From contig NZ_RYEV01000004.1 of assembly GCF_004138485.1 (NCBI RefSeq), forward strand, positions 742,803 through 806,802: 64,000 nt of DNA, given 5' to 3'. How positions within the stretch are numbered: the stretch's first letter is position 1; the number at the start of each line of letters is the position of its first letter. The notes under the pieces were generated by a model. That model did not search any database and was not told the DNA's origin. It worked only from the letters and a program-made list of their open reading frames with translations. The translations under genes and the position numbers were made by a program. The DNA is from Peristeroidobacter soli (GTDB lineage Bacteria; Pseudomonadota; Gammaproteobacteria; Steroidobacterales; Steroidobacteraceae). Shown piece by piece: positions 62,503-64,000 of this stretch.

Positions 62503-64000
62503 TCAGAACTCGGCCCAGATGCGGAACTGCGCGCGGTACTGGTCGTTGATGTCCAGATCCAGCTCTTCTTCGTCCTTGAGCGGCTTGGCCAGCAACAACA
62601 TCGCGTTGTAGTTGTCGAACATGCGCAGCCGCGTGCCGAGTCCATAGCTCGCGATCTCGATGCGATCGGTCTGCACACCGTTCACGTCGGCGAGCGGGTT
62701 TTCGATATAGACCTTGCCCCAGTCGCCGAACGCGAACACACGCCATTCATTGAAGGACGAGCCGAAGCGACCCGACAGCGACGGTGTTTCCAATTGCAGC
62801 GACGCACGCATGCCCGAATCGCCGAGCACCTGCGATTCGGCATAACCGCGGACGCTGTCGAATCCGCCGACGCTGAAGCCTTCGTTGCTGATCAGCGGCT
62901 CATCGGCGAGCTGCGCCGAGAACGACAGGATTCCCAGGAAATCCTTCGGCAGCTTCTGTGTACGAGTCACGTCCGCGCGCAGATACATGAAGTTCGCGCG
63001 CGCTTCGTCACGCTTGCGGGCAAACTCATCGTTGCTGGAAGCCAGACCGCGCGTGCCCCAGGTCAGGCCGGTGTGGAAGTCGGTCGAGCCCATCCCGTCC
63101 AGCGCCGACATCGAGTACTCGAGCGTCAGCGGGATGTAGTCGATGGGCGTGGCCGCCTTGTCGGCGCCGAGAATCAAATCTTCTTTGAAGTTCTTGTAGT
63201 CCAGACCCGCAAGGACCGAATGCGTGAACGAGTCGCCCGCTCCCGGCAGCGGCAGCACCGCACGCACGCCTACGATGTCGCCTTTACCCAGCACATCGAT
63301 GCCGCTCACGGCCGCGACGTCGCTGTCCGAATGCATGCCGTACACCACCAGGCTCGCCTTCGTGCCGGGCAATGGCGCGAGATACGAGGCCGAGACGAGG
63401 AAAGATTCCTTCAGCTCCTCAGGCGTCGCTTGCACTTGCAAGCTCAGGCTGTGATCCCGCTGCCACAGATTCGCGTAGCTCACCGACGCGACGGCGCGCA
63501 AACGGCTGGTCTGGGTGCTGTAACGATCGTTGACCTCGAAGCTGCCATGCATGGGCGCGTGGTCTTCGACTTCCAGATCGACGTCGACGGTGCCGGGCGT
63601 GGAGCCGGCTCGCAGCGTCGGCGTAATCGTGCGATCGCGTGCGTTGTTGATCGTCGCGATGTCTTTCGCGACCAGGTCATAGCGCGGCACCTTGCCTTCG
63701 GCCAGCGACGGCACGCGGTCGCGAATCAGATCGGGCGAATAATATTTGGAGCCGGTGACTCGCAGTCTGCCGACGCTCAACTCCACGACGTTGAAACGTA
63801 CGACGCCGGTACGCACGTCCTGCTCGGGAATTTCGACCGCGACGGTCTCGTAACCCAGCTTGCGATACTTCTGTTCGAGCGCGGTGCGCGCCTGCTGGAT
63901 CTCCACTACCGAGCGCTGCGGCCCGAGAAACGGCTGCACCGCTGTTTCGATATCGGCCGCGCTGAGCACGGTGTTGCCGTCGATCCGATACTCGAGGACA
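62503..64000 (-). CDS. Two-partner-secretion transporter TpsB (FhaC/ShlB family), N-terminus cut by window edge
   Basis: At least 498 residues are visible; the frame is open to the right edge, so the signal peptide lies outside. POTRA domain 1 begins at YRIDGNTVLSAADIE, POTRA 2 follows (VVELSVGRLRVTGSKYYS), and a 16-stranded barrel begins at about residue 150. The barrel contains the family motif VRGY in GGFDSVRGYAESQVLGD and ends QFRIWAEF with terminal Phe. It should export the giant exoprotein. A later GTG at 63969 is internal, not the start, because POTRA sequence continues upstream of it. Confidence 0.95.
   Translation of the reverse strand, partial: VLEYRIDGNTVLSAADIETAVQPFLGPQRSVVEIQQARTALEQKYRKLGYETVAVEIPEQDVRTGVVRFNVVELSVGRLRVTGSKYYSPDLIRDRVPSLAEGKVPRYDLVAKDIATINNARDRTITPTLRAGSTPGTVDVDLEVEDHAPMHGSFEVNDRYSTQTSRLRAVASVSYANLWQRDHSLSLQVQATPEELKESFLVSASYLAPLPGTKASLVVYGMHSDSDVAAVSGIDVLGKGDIVGVRAVLPLPGAGDSFTHSVLAGLDYKNFKEDLILGADKAATPIDYIPLTLEYSMSALDGMGSTDFHTGLTWGTRGLASSNDEFARKRDEARANFMYLRADVTRTQKLPKDFLGILSFSAQLADEPLISNEGFSVGGFDSVRGYAESQVLGDSGMRASLQLETPSLSGRFGSSFNEWRVFAFGDWGKVYIENPLADVNGVQTDRIEIASYGLGTRLRMFDNYNAMLLLAKPLKDEEELDLDINDQYRAQFRIWAEF

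Noticed and set aside
60605-62611. Plus-strand open frame of 668 codons opposite the DUF2341-ExbB gene
   Set aside because: It is an antisense shadow of a gene with clear domains.
1-64000. CRISPR arrays, tRNA or rRNA genes, prophage or transposase genes
   Set aside because: No regularly spaced repeats, cloverleaf-forming segments with tRNA consensus loops, or transposase or phage proteins were seen.

Overview
The window is GC-rich, densely coded, and mostly transcribed leftward (minus strand). The gene content suggests a free-living gammaproteobacterium of the Nevskiales, Steroidobacter or Xanthomonadales type: STN-type TonB-dependent receptors with FecI/FecR pairs, a SapC-family protein, a two-partner-secretion giant exoprotein with its own Ton genes, MASE1 and FixJ-type signalling, and Pst phosphate uptake. 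The taxonomic placement is inference. No rRNA, tRNA, CRISPR array or transposase gene was seen.

Layout from left to right. 1-5.8 kb holds a lipoprotein fragment, an M16 metallopeptidase, a membrane-anchored helical protein and a Na/Pi cotransporter with a PhoU-like tail. 5.9-20.5 kb is a cell-surface signalling and uptake region. Reading leftward it runs NUDIX, sigma, FecR, receptor 2, sigma, FecR, receptor 1, ExbB, ExbD, TonB, sigma, FecR. Both receptors carry an STN domain, a plug and a TonB barrel, followed by an additional C-terminal segment of about 250-300 residues that looks like a second, small outer-membrane barrel.

20.5-24 kb holds a small exported NTF2-like protein, an OmpH/Skp-like protein and a SiaC/SiaB/SiaA-like phosphorylation switch without an adjacent diguanylate cyclase. 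24-27 kb holds pstS, pstC and pstA without pstB or phoU. 27.2-31.3 kb holds a FixJ-like regulator, a MASE1 histidine kinase and a divergent NhaP-type antiporter. 31.3-35.9 kb is a marR-emrA-emrB-nodT efflux operon with a recognisable promoter and operator. 36-39.8 kb holds assorted small genes.

40-41.3 kb holds a DAHP synthase gene. Its leader encodes a 25-residue peptide dense in Tyr, Trp and Phe codons, followed by a strong intrinsic terminator and a competing antiterminator arm. This has all the visible parts of a classical aromatic-amino-acid attenuator. 41.5-44.4 kb holds an OmpR-type two-component pair and a SapC-like gene. A 286-bp element with perfect 32-bp terminal inverted repeats (a MITE-like repeat) lies between sapC and the next operon.

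44.7-64 kb is one long leftward operon: a TpsB/FhaC-type transporter (cut by the window edge), a DUF2341/LamG-ExbB fusion, ExbD, TonB, a porin, a coiled-coil periplasmic protein, and a filamentous-hemagglutinin-like exoprotein of about 4,110 residues. The exoprotein's only two cysteines form a C-terminal CX6C. The operon suggests a TonB-energised two-partner secretion or surface-retention machine. With the double-barrel receptors and the aroG attenuator, it is the most interesting content here.
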